Below, one piece after another: positions 6,625 to 6,822 of a stretch of DNA of 6,822 nucleotides; the first letter of the stretch is position 1, and every line of letters begins with the position of its first letter. The notes under the pieces are model-generated. The model made no database searches and was not told where the DNA came from. It was given only the letters and a program-made list of their open reading frames with translations. The position numbers and the translations under genes were made by a program. Where the stretch lies: positions 1 through 6,822 of the forward strand of contig JAIENF010000669.1 of assembly GCA_019751575.1 (NCBI GenBank). The letters are read 5' to 3'. The stretch comes from Burkholderiales bacterium. GTDB lineage: Bacteria > Pseudomonadota > Gammaproteobacteria > Burkholderiales > CAIKXV01.

Positions 6625-6822
6625 ATGAAGGAAATCCAACGCAGACGCCTGCTTGCAGGTGCCGGCGCGGCCGGTGCTGCCTCGCTGGCCGGTGCGCCCG
6701 CCCGGGTGGTGGCGCAGCCGAAGTTCCCCGAACGGCCGGTGCGGCTGATCGTGCCCTTTGCCCCCGGCGGCGAGACCGACTTCGTCGCACGCACCTGGGC
6801 CAACCGCGTGGCGCCCCATCTG
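6625..6822 (+). CDS. Bug/TctC-type tripartite tricarboxylate transporter substrate-binding protein (3' truncated)
   Basis: These are the first 66 codons of a periplasmic solute receptor, usually about 320-330 aa; the rest is beyond the right edge. The N-terminus MKEIQRRRLLAGAG followed by an Ala/Gly-rich stretch is a signal peptide with a twin-arginine-like QRRRLL motif and a plausible cleavage after VVA (residues 28-30). The mature start KFPERPVRLIVPFAPGGETDFVAR matches the family's first strand and ligand loop (P-I/V-R-LIVPF-PGG-D). Such receptors bind carboxylates and other small organic molecules, either for TctAB-type transport or as orphan sensors. The location 45 bases after the amidohydrolase and the strong ribosome binding site indicate that it belongs to the same operon and probably captures the pathway substrate. 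No TctA/TctB genes are in view. The family call is firm, the ligand unknown. Confidence 0.9.
   Translation, partial: MKEIQRRRLLAGAGAAGAASLAGAPARVVAQPKFPERPVRLIVPFAPGGETDFVARTWANRVAPHL

Noticed and set aside
1..6822. CRISPR arrays, tRNA or rRNA genes, insertion sequences, defence or toxin-antitoxin genes
   Set aside because: No regularly spaced repeats, tRNA-like folds, transposase frames, terminal inverted repeats or recognisable defence proteins were seen on either strand.

Overview
This is a GC-rich window (roughly two-thirds G+C by eye) from what is most likely a betaproteobacterium of the Burkholderiales type. That placement is an inference from three things: an EarP-EF-P pair with arginine at EF-P position 32, the beginning of a Bug/TctC-type periplasmic receptor (a family greatly expanded in Burkholderiales), and uniformly GC-biased codon use. 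All recognisable genes lie on the + strand and the window is densely coding.

Left part (1-1479), translation factor and its modifier. The window opens inside earP, the protein-arginine rhamnosyltransferase; only its C-terminal three quarters or so is present. After a 71-base gap comes a complete efp (186 aa). EF-P carries Arg32 in the loop context SKSGRNAS, the acceptor expected for EarP. The two genes therefore form a self-consistent enzyme-substrate pair serving ribosome rescue at polyproline stretches. A 114-base gap with two GC-rich hairpins separates efp from the next block.

Middle part (1594-5511), a three-subunit molybdenum hydroxylase of the xanthine dehydrogenase family in the order FAD subunit, [2Fe-2S] subunit, Mo-cofactor subunit (CoxM-S-L order). 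Cofactor motifs are intact in all three: FAD loops, eight cluster cysteines, and Gln221, Arg365 and Glu755 of the Mo site. The active-site loop is AVRGFGQ, closer to the xanthine oxidase form than to the AYRCSFR loop of form I CO dehydrogenase. The purine-binding Glu next to the GGxFG loop appears to be Arg. The substrate is thus probably neither CO nor xanthine; an aromatic or N-heterocyclic compound is the best guess.

Right part (5578-6822): an ACMSD-like amidohydrolase-2 family metalloenzyme with a full metal-ligand set, followed by the first 66 codons of a TctC/Bug solute receptor with a twin-arginine-like signal peptide. Together with the hydroxylase these look like a catabolic operon (uptake receptor, ring hydroxylation, decarboxylation or hydrolysis) that continues past the right edge. 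The pathway substrate cannot be read from this window. No RNA genes, mobile elements, CRISPR arrays or defence systems were seen, and no clearly undescribed system; the most interesting item is the unassigned hydroxylase-amidohydrolase module.
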